NCBI GenBank assembly: GCA_025738555.1
Contig: JAOVFP010000010.1
Coordinates: 4,289,501 to 4,353,500, forward strand
From: Cyathus striatus
Lineage: Eukaryota; Basidiomycota; Agaricomycetes; Agaricales; Nidulariaceae
Direction: 5' to 3'
DNA: 64,000 nucleotides
A program made the translations under genes and the position numbers. Numbering within the stretch: position 1 is the first letter of the stretch; the number at the start of each line of letters is the position of its first letter. This document shows, piece after piece, positions 24,380 through 35,723 of the stretch. The notes below the pieces were generated by a model. It ran no database searches. It saw only the letters and a program-made list of their open reading frames with translations, and was not told where the DNA came from.

Positions 24380-25960
24380 GAGACTGCCTATCGACGATTT
24401 GGCCATCGCCACCAAAGGGAAGAACAAGGACTGTAGTGAAACCCGCGCGGACGGATGCTTCGGTGACCGCGATGATATCGTTAGGGTTCTGAGAAATCAG
24501 CCGAGGAGCAAAGGCGGCGACGTTAATGAGACCAACGCTGTATCCGCGGTGGAAAGCAGTCGAAATGGTAAAGGTACGCTTGTCAGTGGGGTTGACCAGC
24601 TCCTCGTCAATGTTCTCGACCTAATCATTCTAACACCAAAACCATCAGATTCGGCGCGCTCACAGCAAGTAATGACCAACCTTGGCAAAGCCAGAGAATG
24701 AATCATCAATAGCCCGAATCGCCTTTTGAATAGTCTCTTCAAAGGTACGGCCAGTACTCATAACCTCACCAACACTCTTCATGCTACTGCTCAACAAACG
24801 ACTAACACGCGTGAACTTCTTAAGATCCCAACGAGGGATCTTAACAACGACATAATCCAAGTTGGGCTTGAAGCACGCAGAAGTGACCTTCGTAACGGAG
24901 TTCTGATCTCATTAAGCGGAATCCCGAGACCGAGTTTGGCAGCGATGAAGCAAGAGCGGAAGAACGCGAGAGACGTGTGTTGACTTCGATGATGCAGAAG
25001 TGGGGTTCAAGGCGTACTGGATGTTACATTCACCAACGACACCAAGGTGGCGGATGACATTGATGGCGGTTGTCCGGAGCATGTTATAGTCTGAGTCCGA
25101 GAGCGTCTGCAAAGGCGCAACGACGATGGAGTCTCCAGTGTAAATACCGAGGGGATCAATGTTCTAGATGTGAAAAAAGGTATTAACGATTAACTTTGAA
25201 ACTGCCATGTGCGAACGTACCTCCATATTACACACTGTAATTCAGCTATCCCTACAATCACGAATAACCTCATACTCAATCTCCTTCCAACCCTTCATAC
25301 TCTTCTCAATGAGGACCTGAGCACTGGTGGCAAATGCCTTGCTACACAGCGCCCTGAGCTGTGTTTCGTTCTGCGCAAACCCAGAGTGACGGGGAGGAAG
25401 TAAACCTTGTCCGCGAGACCCTTCGATATGGCGATGGTAGCAATGTTCGGGTTCACCATGATAGTGTAGATACCCTCCTCCTTGAGAACCTTGAGAGCCG
25501 GAGTAATCGAATTCACCAGCCTGACCAATGGAAAGACCACCAGATCCAAGAGAATGATGACCTTGCTGACCTTAGCGCGTGGGACGCGCTTCTCGTTGTC
25601 CTCCTTGCCACCGGGCATCTGGGTGGGACAAGGGAGTTGGTGGTAGTGCAGTCGACGATGTTCTGTATGAAGACATTAAAGAGGAACTCGGTGTCACGAG
25701 GACCGGGTGTTGACTCTGGATGGAACAGGACGCAAAAGGTTCTGGCGGGGTTCAGCATTGCGTGCAAGGACCTTGCCTAGCATGGAACCTTTCTCCCTGA
25801 TCTTTTTGGTGAGGAGTTTGCAAGGACGTAGCTGAAATCTTCAGAGTGGTACCAACGACGAAGGCAGCGATGTGGATCCTTGAGAATTCAAACTCGGCGG
25901 GAAGGGTGTCGAAGATTTCGGGCCGCTCAGGGACGCCGTAGTTTCCAATGACTCGATATC
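24380..25960 (-). pseudogene. URA2/CAD-type GATase-CPSase fragment (copy 2)
   Basis: From right to left on the minus strand: NYGVPERPEIFDTLPAEFEF (GATase), [20 protein letters not shown] (GATase end), [39 protein letters not shown], then a jump to [96 protein letters not shown] and [20 protein letters not shown]. The GATase catalytic nucleophile region, much of the first CPSase half, and all ATCase/DHO parts are absent. Several frameshifts are present. It retains more of the gene than copy 1 at 13930-14842, and both lie on the minus strand. Confidence 0.87.
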
Positions 25961-27161
25961 ATCAACTTTTTATCTGACTAATCAAATTCAAACCCTCCCG
26001 GTCACGCTCTCAACAGTACCTCTTACGACTTTAACAAGCCCGATCTTCCCAGCAGCCTGTCAGCTTATTATTGTAAAGAAAGGATCCTTATAGTCATGCG
26101 ATAGCAGACTGCAAAGCATACATGCAATCTGTCGCGCGCGTAACATCTACAGTCTTCTCCTTAGGAACGGTAGTGTCTCTGGCTCGCACTTAGTCCTGCA
26201 CAACCTTTATCCCGACATCGGAGTTTCTCGGGGTGAGGCTTCGTCTGATTCGTCTACCTCCGTCGGTGCAACAACCAACATCCCATAAACCTCCGTGACA
26301 TTCTACAACTGCCTGACCTTAGGTAGTGGGAATTTACATGATCCACATAGCAGTGCGCTGCCAACAACGAGGTTACAGCTCTGAGGGACATCCGCGATCT
26401 CTGACTTTCAAAGTATGTACAACTCACTAAAGTCTACCTCGAACCGTGACCATCGGCAGCCTCTAACTCTAGTTCAAGCACTTGTTTCTGGGACACCGCA
26501 GCGACGCACTACCTGACCACTCGGGGTAGCGCGAACAAAGAAACGGTCAATACCGATGGACTTGCATCTCTCGATAGTGATTTTCGTCGGTGGACAGAAG
26601 GGTACGGTTGGAACGAGCTGTTCTACTCCCATATTTGCTGGTATCGTCTAGGTGCTCAACGGCTAGCTCTTGGCTACAGGTAAACCCTTGCTGGAGTTCC
26701 TCAATCCTTTGTGCTCAGTCGGCGTTCACTGGCATCACGATTTCCATTCACGCGACAATCTAGGGTACAACTCGAACGGGTTTCTTGCATCCACAGGTCG
26801 GAGTCTTGTTACTGGTCTCGGGATGCCCAATTTCCCCAAGTTTCAGGATTCCGTATGGTTATGTACAGGCTGTACAACGGTCACATATTCAATAGATTTT
26901 TTTTGACAACCTTTCAGCTTTCCCTCCATTCGCTGGTGCGATCAGCAAGTGCGGGATTTCCATAATCGGGTAAATTTATACGTCCAGATAATCACTAAAG
27001 CTTTTGTAGTGACGTGCAATCGTCTAGTTGCCATCCTTCGAAGAAGTGACGCGGAACGACACAGCGAATTCACATTCCCCTTTGTATTTAACCCTCGACC
27101 TTTCAAACCGATTCTGTACGACAATTCACAACCCGTTCTTTCATCGCTCTCCAATATATCT
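25961..27161. other. Anonymous stretch upstream of the four-helix gene
   Basis: May contain further decayed DNA related to the URA2 relic, but no block could be matched. A TATA-like element (gtatttaac) lies about 75 bases before the ATG of the next gene. Confidence 0.35.
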
Positions 27162-27669
27162 ATGAACCCGCTAGAGAGGATGCTTAACAGCGGTCGCCGC
27201 GTCGTCGACTTCTTTTTCTTTTTCTTTTTCATTGGTGTGGCTCTCGCCGAGCTGTAAGTAGAACATTACCCCTCCAACACATGAGCATTATGCTAACGTT
27301 GGCTTGATATATTATTATAGCTGCATTGCGTGGAAAGTAGATATTCCATGTGACCTCCCCATTTATAAGAAGCCGAAGGTCTTCGTGGTTGTGGCCTGCA
27401 TAGGCTCCTCCTACGCAGGTACACTAGCGGCGTGTGTATGCTCGACGATGATCCGAAGACCGCTCAACGAATGGCTGGTTACGATATGGCTTTCAGTATT
27501 CAGCGTGGGCGCAATGGCAGGATTTATTGCCGGCTCAATTGCGGGTCAGCATTCAAGCTTGAAGTTGATGGCGGGAGGGTTGTTGGGAGGGGCGTGTGTT
27601 TCCTGCACTGGAGGTCTTTTTATCTTTCTTTTGGTGAAATGCCGAGCTTGTTGGAATCGGAGTCGGTGA
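27162..27669 (+). CDS. Small four-helix membrane protein, unknown function
   Basis: Two exons (27162-27253 and 27321-27669; GTAAGT donor, TTATAG acceptor) encode 146 residues. Exon 1 has a striking phenylalanine run (VVDFFFFFFFIGVALAE) encoded by ttctttttcttttt. Exon 2 carries three more hydrophobic segments (VFVVVACIGSSYAGTLAACV, WLVTIWLSVFSVGAMAGFI and GGLLGGACVSCTGGLFIFLL) and a short basic end (CRACWNRSR). No family is recognised. ATG 27162 was chosen because it lies next to the splice-supported frame and follows a TATA-like patch. Confidence 0.6.
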
Positions 27670-28626
27670 TTGTTCGACGTCCGACGCTCACTGCCTTTGT
27701 CTCGGTTTCATTTGTTCAGCGCACCGCTGTTGATCCTTACTTGTTTTTCAGCCTCGATTTATCTTCCACTCGTATCCTTTTGCATTTTTCTTATAGAAAC
27801 TTATTTTACCTTTCGTTTATGTAATACCTCTTTCAAGTAATCATGACTTTTTGCAATTGAAATTGAATATTGAGGGCTCTTGTAATTGATCCGAGTCTTC
27901 TAACATCAGCTATACTACTACCAGGCTGTACCCCACCTCTCAATTTGACTGCCTTCGTACGCGGTGCATATCTCATCCTACCTCTCTCTGACCCTCTAAA
28001 TGGCTACGCACATCTAGACATGCCGAAGTTTTTTCATGCATCTCGTTGGGTTGCCGTTGGACATAGCACACCATAGCACTCGACGCACTAATCGCCAACG
28101 CTGTCATTCTCTCCCATCCTCTGTCCCAAGAAACCGAAGTCAGCTGAGGCTAAGAAGCAGGAGAAAGAGGATATGCCGCTATCGTTTGGAATCTCTGCCG
28201 TAGGGAATCAGGCAAACTAGGACATCAAGCTGGGCTTGGAGCGGGACGACGGGAACACAATACATAGTCTCCCTGCGCTTATCGAGATTCCGCAGATGTT
28301 TCCGTGCGTTTTCTTTTCTTTATACCTGTGTGGGGTTTGGTTTATTCATACCATAGCTTTCCACTATGTTCCTTTTATTCTTCCTCTTCATCTACTACCA
28401 GATGATAATATATCGCCTAATTCTACTTATCCACCAACTATGAACATGCCTCCACTACCAGCGTCATCGCCATCAACATGTACACATGTGCCGAATGCTT
28501 CTCTTTCAACGTGGCGCCTATACCCCTTTCGACTGTGTTTGTGCATCTCCATCTACAACTTCACCCACCAGCTCACGGCGGTGTGCTTACCTCCTTCACC
28601 TCTAGCGTCGCCCGGTAAAGACTCCT
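27670..28626. other. Anonymous stretch, no recognised gene
   Basis: Pyrimidine-rich with short ORFs only. It ends where the deaminase-5'-end duplicate begins. Confidence 0.4.
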
Positions 28627-29090
28627 TGCGCGCCCAAAAGTACCCTCGCAAACTTCACTGCCGTCGACAAGATATGGTTTACATTCTCAAAAACGCATTG
28701 GCTCTCCATACCTAGCGCAGGCCTCACTTCATACTCTACCAACCCAGGATGCTTGTGCACTTCAATAGCAGCTGCTCCTCTAACCCGCATCTGTCCTCCA
28801 GCGGCAATCCTCGTTATACTCTGCGCAACAGCCCTCATCGGTTTCGCACTACTTCTCCCTGAGTACTCCAGCTCCTCCGGTGCTTGCTTCAACCCGAGTT
28901 TCTGGAGGTCGTGGACTACTTCCATCGCTAAGCGTGAGAAGCATTTTCCAGCCATTGACTTTCGGAAGAGAATAAATTGAAAGGTGCCATAGGTATGTTT
29001 TGCTGCTCCTTGTGGAGCGCGGGACGTTTTTCCATGGTTTGTCGGTCGCTTCATGGGATGGGATAAGAGGGGAAGGGCGGGTTACACTCC
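28627..29090 (-). pseudogene. Duplicate of the OTT_1508-like gene 5' end, isolated
   Basis: Reading MEVVHDLQKLGLKQAPEELE, then MRAVAQSITRIAAGGQMRVR, then MESQCVFENVNHILSTAVKF, it parallels the first exon of the deaminase at 10052-10345 and stops just past the donor. There GGTGCGTAGG has become GGCGCGCAAGG, so the splice donor is lost and the frame runs into VFTGRR and a stop. No HAE/CxxC part follows. It is a partial, truncated duplicate in inverted orientation, fused directly to the end of a GST relic. Confidence 0.78.
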
Positions 29091-29147
29091 TCGAGCTATA
29101 AACACAATTAGCCTCGACAAAACAGTAGGAAAGACAGAAAGACTTAC

Positions 29148-29575
29148 ACTGGAGGTCTTAATTATACTATCCCTCTTCTCAATCGCAGCAGTATACTTGA
29201 CCCACTTCTCGCCAACCTCTTCCTTCTTAAACCCCCTATGCTCAGTGGTAATATAATCCCTCACAATCCACAGCGCAATAGCAACATCCACAAGCGAAAA
29301 CTCCTCCCCGAAGAAATACGGCCCCTTGATTTTCTCAGAGAACGTCCTGAGCGCATTGTAAACCTGAGAGCGCGCCGCATCCTGTCCTGTCTCTCCTTCT
29401 CCTATGCCTGGATGAGGCACTGCTTCGGAGGAATAAAGGGTTTACTGATAAAGTCAATCCAAATGCGGGCTATGGCTTTGTCGGCGGTCTGTTCTGGGAG
29501 GAGATGAGGTTTGTACTCTGGATATGCATCTTCGAGGAATTCGCAAATGATGAACGATTCGTAGAGGAGGCCTCA
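29148..29575 (-). pseudogene. Omega-class-like glutathione S-transferase, broken
   Basis: Seen: LYESFIICEFLEDAYPEYKP, HLLPEQTADKAIARIWIDFI, then FSEKIKGPYFFGEEFSLVDV, AIALWIVRDYITTEHRGFKK, VGEKWVKYTAAIEKRDS. This is the end of the thioredoxin fold and the helical domain of a fungal omega-like GST. An in-frame TAG lies at 29402-29404 where family members have Gln (QAQEKE). A five-base tandem duplication (acagg twice, about 29381-29390) then shifts the frame. The N-terminal exons with the active-site residue are missing. The last exon after a good intron (29096-29147) has been replaced by deaminase-derived DNA. Confidence 0.85.
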
Positions 29576-30311
29576 AAATTGAAGTGGATTTGTGTACTGA
29601 TGAAGGAGCGGAGGGGACGGTGGTGGTGGGTGTAGATTCGGAGACGGGAGATACATCAAGATCTACAGTTGCATCGGAACAGTGAAGAGGTGATGTAGCA
29701 GACACCTCTTCTGGGGCTGCTGTTTGCAGCACAAGACTTGTCCTCGTCGAGGAAGATGCGGGTGTATAACCGTCAGAAGTGGAACTGTTCAAAGCTGTAT
29801 CTGGGCGGTATAGACTTGTAGGTGTAGTTTCATTTTGTGGTGCAGGCAACTCGAACATAACCTCCCTGTGATGTCTCAATGGCTCACATTCAGTCCTTAT
29901 CGTGGGTATAGGTTTTTTGTCCTGTGTATCCAAACGCCGTAAAATTGGTGCAGATTCATTCCTCTGCTCCTGCATTTCATCATCTTCCGTAGTTGGTACA
30001 CCAACCCACAGCACAACACTCACATCCACCCGTTGCCGTCATGGTGACCTCCTTGCAGGCATTATCGCACCACCCATACACATCCTGCCTTCGCGGTGTC
30101 CTCGTTGGCGTGGAAGGGGAAAATTCACAGTCGCGTCTGCACTCGTGAACGGTGCTCTATGTGATGCAGGCAGTGTCATTGTACTTGGAAGCGCGGTGGG
30201 GATGGAGAGTACATATGACACTCTTGGAGATCTCGAAATACGTGGTTGGTTTTGTTTTGAATTCCTCTGGGACGTTCGGGAATGACGGTTAAGACGTGGG
30301 ATAGATGTCAA
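29576..30311 (-). CDS. Hypothetical disordered protein, gene model uncertain
   Basis: Two overlapping minus-strand frames: one (30039-30311) starts MTSIPRLNRHSRTSQRNSKQ, the other continues with VDVSVVLWVGVPTTEDDEMQ and a Ser/Thr/Pro-rich stretch (SSTSDGYTPASSSTRTSLV). They may be joined by an intron or a frameshift near 30035-30060. The reading frame runs on into the GST relic at its left end, so the true stop is unknown, or the gene was cut by the rearrangement. No known domain. Composition suggests a disordered protein, but this could be chance coding. Confidence 0.3.
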
Positions 30312-30467
30312 TGGTGCTAATCCAGCTTCAGTATATGGTAGTATATCAATATGATCTATAGAACACGAACCTCCACTAGGACTCGAGTCAGAGGTATCAG
30401 CCCATACTGTGATAGTAGAACCGAACCCTTTGTTCGGTTTTCAGTTCTTCAAATGCCTGAAATTTCC

Positions 30468-30497
30468 GAACGGGTTCGAATGGGTCCGAACCCGTTC
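30468..30497. repeat. Short perfect hairpin, 11-base arms
   Basis: gaacgggttcg at 30468-30478 is the exact reverse complement of cgaacccgttc at 30487-30497, with an 8-base loop. A related word (cgaaccctttgttcgg) lies 45 bases before. It sits at the left edge of an AT-rich block. It could be a terminator-like or protein-binding palindrome, or an old insertion end. Confidence 0.6.
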
Positions 30498-30681
30498 ACA
30501 CGAGTCAGTTACTGAAGCCTATGACTCATGGAGTCTGGACTCATTTAGACTGAATTGCAATTGAATTGAATTGTTGGTTGAATGCACATATTTAATCAGA
30601 TAAGTACTTATATAAAAGGGGAAGCATAATTCTAAACCAGAAATCAACCAGTCAATAATATTACAGAACTCTTTGCTAATC

Positions 30682-31778
30682 ATGTTAGTTCTACCCTCTG
30701 TCTGCGATGTGCTCATGTATGTGGCTGCGTAAGTACAGGTTCCAGTCAAGTTGACTGATACTCAACTGATACTTATACTAATATCAATGGTTTTAGTTAC
30801 TGCTACTTTATCTTCTACACTGGTTTTACTATGTGTGTGAAGCCTTTCTACATCAGTCAATGCAGGTGTTTTAATAATTCATTTTTATTTAATGAACTTC
30901 AGATTACTTGGCAGCACAATTATGCATACAAACAATTTCTCGGAGCCAATTGATGCTATTGCCACTGGTGCCATTGGATTTGTGATTCCAACTATTACAA
31001 TTCTTGCTATCTTGTTGGTGGTAGCCATTTATCAACAGTTCAAGGTTAGCAAGAGTGGCAAAGTGTCATATACTTCCTTATATATCACACCCAAATCATA
31101 TCTATCTGACATCATTTTGTCAAATGTTATGTTAATGTATGCACTGAACTAAACTGGGGTCTTATACAGTTTGAGAAACTAATATTATTCATTTAGTTGT
31201 CTCACTGCTATTCTGATTGCTGCTCTAGAGATCATTGTATGTGCCATATTGATGGAGTTAGTAAAATTTACCTCTCTAATCAACTACAGATATTCAATAC
31301 TTATTCTGATATGCATTTGATTAATAGGTGTATTGCAAATGACATGCTTGTGAATGCCATACCATTAATGAGAAATGATCTTTTTGCCAAGACTATAGGA
31401 GCAGTTGCATCTATGATTCCTTGGGTAGTGCTTTACTACTCTATCTTGTTTATCAGTTACCACCATCAAGATGTGAATAACAATGAACAGATAAAACTGG
31501 CTGCTTATATTGTCTGTGGTATTCTACATGTTCCATGCAATGCAGTGGCAGGAGCATTTGGTACAATCCTACTCAAGCATAATCAGAAAGAAAATATAGC
31601 AGAAAATGAAGTCAGAGATGTTGCACTTATGGGAGTTGTTGGCTGCAGCTGCTTGGTGCTTCTAGTTTTTATACTTCCAGGACTTTTGGGAAGGTATCTA
31701 ATCAATGGTAAGGCTACCCAGAATACTTATGATAGTAATTTAGTGGAAATAGATGACATAACTACTTCTCCAGTTTAG
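30682..31778 (+). CDS. Multi-pass membrane protein of unknown function
   Basis: Five exons (30682-30728, 30797-30865, 30903-31064, 31197-31256, 31328-31778) encode about 262 residues. Hydrophobic segments: IGFVIPTITILAILLVVAIY, then LTAILIAALEIIVCAILME (exon 4), TIGAVASMIPWVVLYYSILF, AAYIVCGILHVPCNAVAGAF and VALMGVVGCSCLVLLVFILP. The start MLVLPSVCDVL and exon 2 (YCYFIFYTGFTMC) may be another helix. Joining exons 3 and 4 needs the weak donor GTCATA at 31065. The 37-base second intron is unusually short. The gene and about 400 bases on either side are clearly AT-richer than the neighbourhood, with different codon use, which suggests foreign or fast-evolving DNA. No family recognised. Confidence 0.6.
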
Positions 31779-32183
31779 ACTGGTCACTTTAATTGGTACT
31801 TATCACAAGACCGGTAGACAGCTATTAGAATGTTAGTATACTAGATTGGTGTACTATACTAAAGTAAAAATTAAAATTAAAATGTTGTCTATGGGCTACA
31901 ACTCTAACTTTGTTTTTTATCCTAGTTTATTAGTTGAGGGTGAAGGGGAAAGTGAAGGAAATGATGGCAAGAGGGGAAGTGAGATAGTGATAAGACCGAT
32001 GCTCTTTGATATTTTCATTACATAGTTGATTAGAAATATGTAGTACTTACTACTTAGTATTACTTACACATACACTAAAGCGCTTGCAACGTAAAAGTAT
32101 AAGTGTTTGGTTATGATCTCAATTGTTTGTTTGGTCGTTATTTAGGGGAGAGGGTGGTTTTACTATTAACTTATATCCAAACC
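31779..32183. other. AT-rich intergenic region
   Basis: The end of the AT-rich block that began near 30500. Simple A/T-rich sequence, no gene seen. The last 90 bases are the upstream region of the WDR89-like gene. Confidence 0.45.
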
Positions 32184-33686
32184 ATGTCCAGTTCCGCCCT
32201 CCTCGAATCACCAACGCTAACCCAGCTCACAACCCCACAAAATTCTACCAACTCCTCCTCAAATTCCTACATCCTCTCCATTGCAAACCTCCCATCCTAC
32301 TATGCAACCTCCGCCTCCGCCCCTTCAAACGTCATCGATCTCTTCGACAAGCACACTTTACGAGGGGTGAACACGTTCCCAGGACACGAAACCGCTACAA
32401 CCTCCCTCCGAAGCATTGATACATTCCTCGGAAACGCGAGCCCGGTTCTCGTTTCGTCAGGTAAAGATGGCTCGGTGAAAGTATGGGACGCGCGAACAGC
32501 AGAATGCGGATTGAAACGTGAGTCCGGTTTTGCTCTTTGTACGAAGTGTGGTTTTAGACGACTGATTTGAAGTATGTTCATTTATCAAGTTGTGGATCCT
32601 GGGAATTCGAGAGGACTTTTATGTGCTGATGTGTCGAAGGATGGAGGACTTGTTGTGGCTGGGACGGAGCTGCAAGGCGAAGACGCGTTAATTTTATATT
32701 GGTATGCGCCTTTTATTTTCTTTGTTTCTTCGGCTTACACCATTCAGGGACCCACGCATACCCAACGCTCCAATCCGCACACACTCCTCGACGCACTCGG
32801 ACGATATCACGGTTTTGGCATTCGACAAGACCTCTTCCTCTGCATCCTCTTCACACCTCCTTCTCTCCGCGTCCTCGGATGGATTACTGAGCTTATCCAA
32901 CCCCGAAGAGGATGACGAAGACGAAGCAGTGCTTCAGGTTGGCAACATGGGGTGCAGCATCAGTCAAGCGGGCTGGATCAATCCAAGTGTTGGAAAGGCA
33001 CGGGTATGGGCAGCGAGCGATATGGAGACGTTTGCTACCTGGTCTGATGAGGTTTGTTCTCTCTTTCTTCGGGTTAATGATATGTGCTGATAATATATGA
33101 GTAGATGGACCAAATTATGAGCTTGGACATCCGCGAACCCTCTGTGCATACGAATAGGACATGGGTGACGGATTACTTTATTACCTGCCATAGCACTTCC
33201 ACCTCCCGACCCAACCCCGCAGTATTCGTCGGATCGAATGAGTAAGTTCGTTTTCGTTTTCGTATTCTAGCTCTAAATCGCTACGTCTAGAGGAGATGCG
33301 GCCCTTCTATCAAATATGAACCCCTCGGTCTCCGATGCTCCTTGGTTCTTGCACAGATTATGGACGAATAACCACATAGGGGTCGTGAGGAGCTTGTTGT
33401 GGGATGAGCAGGTGTGTTCTCTTCCATACAAGTATCTCCTCTTTACTGATGTTCTTGTAGAACCAAGTTATTGTAACTGGCGGCGAAGACTCAAAATTGA
33501 ACCTATGGGCGTGTCCCCCAGTAGAAGCTACCCCCTCCCCTCGCACCAGCGAACCTATGGATGTAGATTCACCCCCGAGGAAGAGGGAGCTCGAGAGAGA
33601 TGGCGATAAAGTGTGTGTTTCCTTTTTGTGAGACACGAGGTGATACTTACTGAGACCTGTAGGATGGTAAACGTGCGAGACATTAG
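32184..33686 (+). CDS. WDR89-like WD40-repeat protein
   Basis: Seven exons (32184-32517, 32590-32701, 32748-33051, 33105-33241, 33291-33411, 33461-33610, 33663-33686) encode 393 residues. WD repeats are visible: SSGKDGSVKVWDARTAECGL, GGLVVAGTELQGEDALILYW then DPR, SSHLLLSASSDGLLSLSN (followed by an acidic EEDDEDEA), and NQVIVTGGEDSKLNLWACPP. The tail is PMDVDSPPRKRELERDGD plus DGKRARH, a basic, possibly nuclear-localising end. Repeat order and the DGL/acidic linker resemble WD repeat-containing protein 89. WD40 propellers act as scaffolds; the partner is not known. All introns are 46-72 bases. The last coding exon is only 24 bases. Confidence 0.8.
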
Positions 33687-33916
33687 GTTGTAATGAGTTA
33701 TAGAAGGGTACGAGATCTGGAATAACCCAAAAGTACAGCACACAGGACAGCGTTGACGATGTTCATGTTCTGATATCTTTAAATATATAATGGCACCACA
33801 TAAAACAGAACATAGCAAGAAAGGATAGGGGAATTATTAAATAGTATAGGATGTGGAACGGAGGGTGAGGTATCGGTATTGTATTGTATCGTCACTAAGA
33901 GGCAGAGCAGGGGGTA

Positions 33917-34856
33917 TTAGAAGAGATCTTCGAGTGTCATTTGTTTTACGATGTCCTGTGCACAACGTGAATACGAATATGGAGAGAGGGAAAAAAGGAC
34001 GAACGGTGTTCGACACTGTCTGTGCAAACTCTTCAAAGCTGAGCTTGCCATCTCCGTCTTGGTCAGCTTCCATGATTGTCTTGTCGACAATTTGTTGAAG
34101 CTGTTGGTCCTGGGGAGGTGTTGTAGCTTAAATTCGATACGAGGAATTGGATTCAAAACGCACCTTCAAGTTATTTCCCACCATCATCTTTAACACGAGG
34201 AAGAGCTCTCCATTGGAGATGAACCCATCCCGGTCAACGTCGTACACCTTGAACGCAACTGAATCAAAGGCCTTATCAATAAGCGCGCAAAATAGGGAGG
34301 GGGGAACGAGGTGGGTAAAACATACACCGCAACTTTTCCTCCCTCCCACCACGGCTACTAAACGCGCTCAGGCCGCCCACGAATTCCTGGAAGTCAACAG
34401 TTCCTCCACCACTATAATTGGTATCACAGGATCAGATGTGTAACAGGGGAATGGAGAGGAGACGTAGACGAACTCTTCATCAAAGATGGCAATCATCCTG
34501 GACGCAAGTGGGTTGGTAGCGATTTGTGGTATTTGAAGGAATTCTTCGCGGTCTATTGAGCCTGAGCCGTTGCTGGTGATTGCATGGTGTGCGGCACGAT
34601 TAGATGGTGCGGGGTAGATGGGAGAGAAAGGAGTAAGCACCTATCAAGCTTCATGAACCGCTTCTTTAATCGTTCCAGCTCTGGCTGGGTAACTGCAAAA
34701 TAAAAGTTGGAGCACTGTATGGGGGATGCTAGCGTTGATCAAAACGTACAGTTGGACTTCTTCTCCATATCCTCCATGAACTGCGACGCTGTAAGAGGCA
34801 TTGGTTGTGATTATGGCGGATGAGGATGAAAGGGGGGGCGTACGTGATTGACCCAT
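33917..34856 (-). CDS. CNB1: Calcineurin regulatory subunit B
   Basis: Eight exons (34844-34856, 34750-34788, 34641-34692, 34474-34572, 34326-34411, 34164-34258, 34005-34109, 33917-33955) give 175 residues, the normal size. It starts MGQS, an N-myristoylation signal. Four EF-hands: around [44 protein letters not shown] and [14 protein letters not shown]. The end [12 protein letters not shown] is canonical. CNB1 binds Ca2+ and activates the calcineurin phosphatase catalytic subunit, which controls stress, morphogenesis and cation responses in fungi. The exon 34326 donor was set at GTATGT because it restores RFAFKVYD. No defects were found. Confidence 0.96.
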
Positions 34857-35723
34857 GGTATATTGGTAACTTGGTGGATATGATTTTGGATGGTGGCTGT
34901 TTTTGTGGAAGGACTTGAAAAAGAGAATAGGCCAAGGGAGGAACAAAGACGGTGTTGATTAAGATGCGATGGCTCGTGAGTCGTGAGGTCCGTGACGTGA
35001 CCGAGACAGCGCGGGACTGTACAGTCACGTGATGCAGAACAATTGCAATGGCAAGGTTGGACAATGGAGTGATGAACTCCTCGCCAGCAGCAGAGGGACA
35101 CTTGCTGAAAATTCAGACAATGCAACTTACGCCCGACAATCTTTATACTTGTGTGGAACTGGTAGATCTTACGCTGTGCAATCTCTCTGCAAATCAATGC
35201 TGTTCAATCTGGATTCTGTCAAGGCGACCCTTGCTATAGATTGCCAATGCTATGATCTACAGGAACTGAAGCTGCAGCTCACTTTACCCTGTGATAATCT
35301 TGAAGTTATTGCTAACTCAGAGCACCTTTCAAGGGATATAAGGCGAACGAACCGGTAGGAGGAAGGATGGTGACTCACAGCAGGTACCTGCGCGTCCCAT
35401 TCAATAGCTTTACGTCTCGACAAACCTGTGGTGAAAGCTGTAGAAAGTTGTGAGTTTAAATTTATGCGGTGTTCAGGACGTGTATGGTGGAATCGGGTGG
35501 CATGGTATGGAGACTGTTCATTGTGGGCCATGGGACGGTGCACACGGCTCCCCCCATTTAGTTGTGGGCAAGTCCCTTTGCATAGCTCTTTACTCGATTT
35601 TTTAAAGGTACATATGCCTTTCATTGCACCTCGATCTGACCGTTATCTACATGATTACTATCCGGAACCGAAGTTTTTGTTTTTGTTATCGTCAAGGGTG
35701 AAGCCGGAACGTATCATGTATTA
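34857..35723. other. Intergenic between CNB1 and MSS1
   Basis: The CNB1 upstream region on one side and the MSS1 3' region on the other. No gene recognised. The plus ORF starting at 35428 is mostly antisense to MSS1. Confidence 0.45.

Noticed and set aside
10052..25960. A coordinated pyrimidine-related cluster (deaminase plus URA2)
   Set aside because: Both URA2 pieces are dead fragments, so the proximity is more likely from repeated insertion of gene pieces than from shared function.
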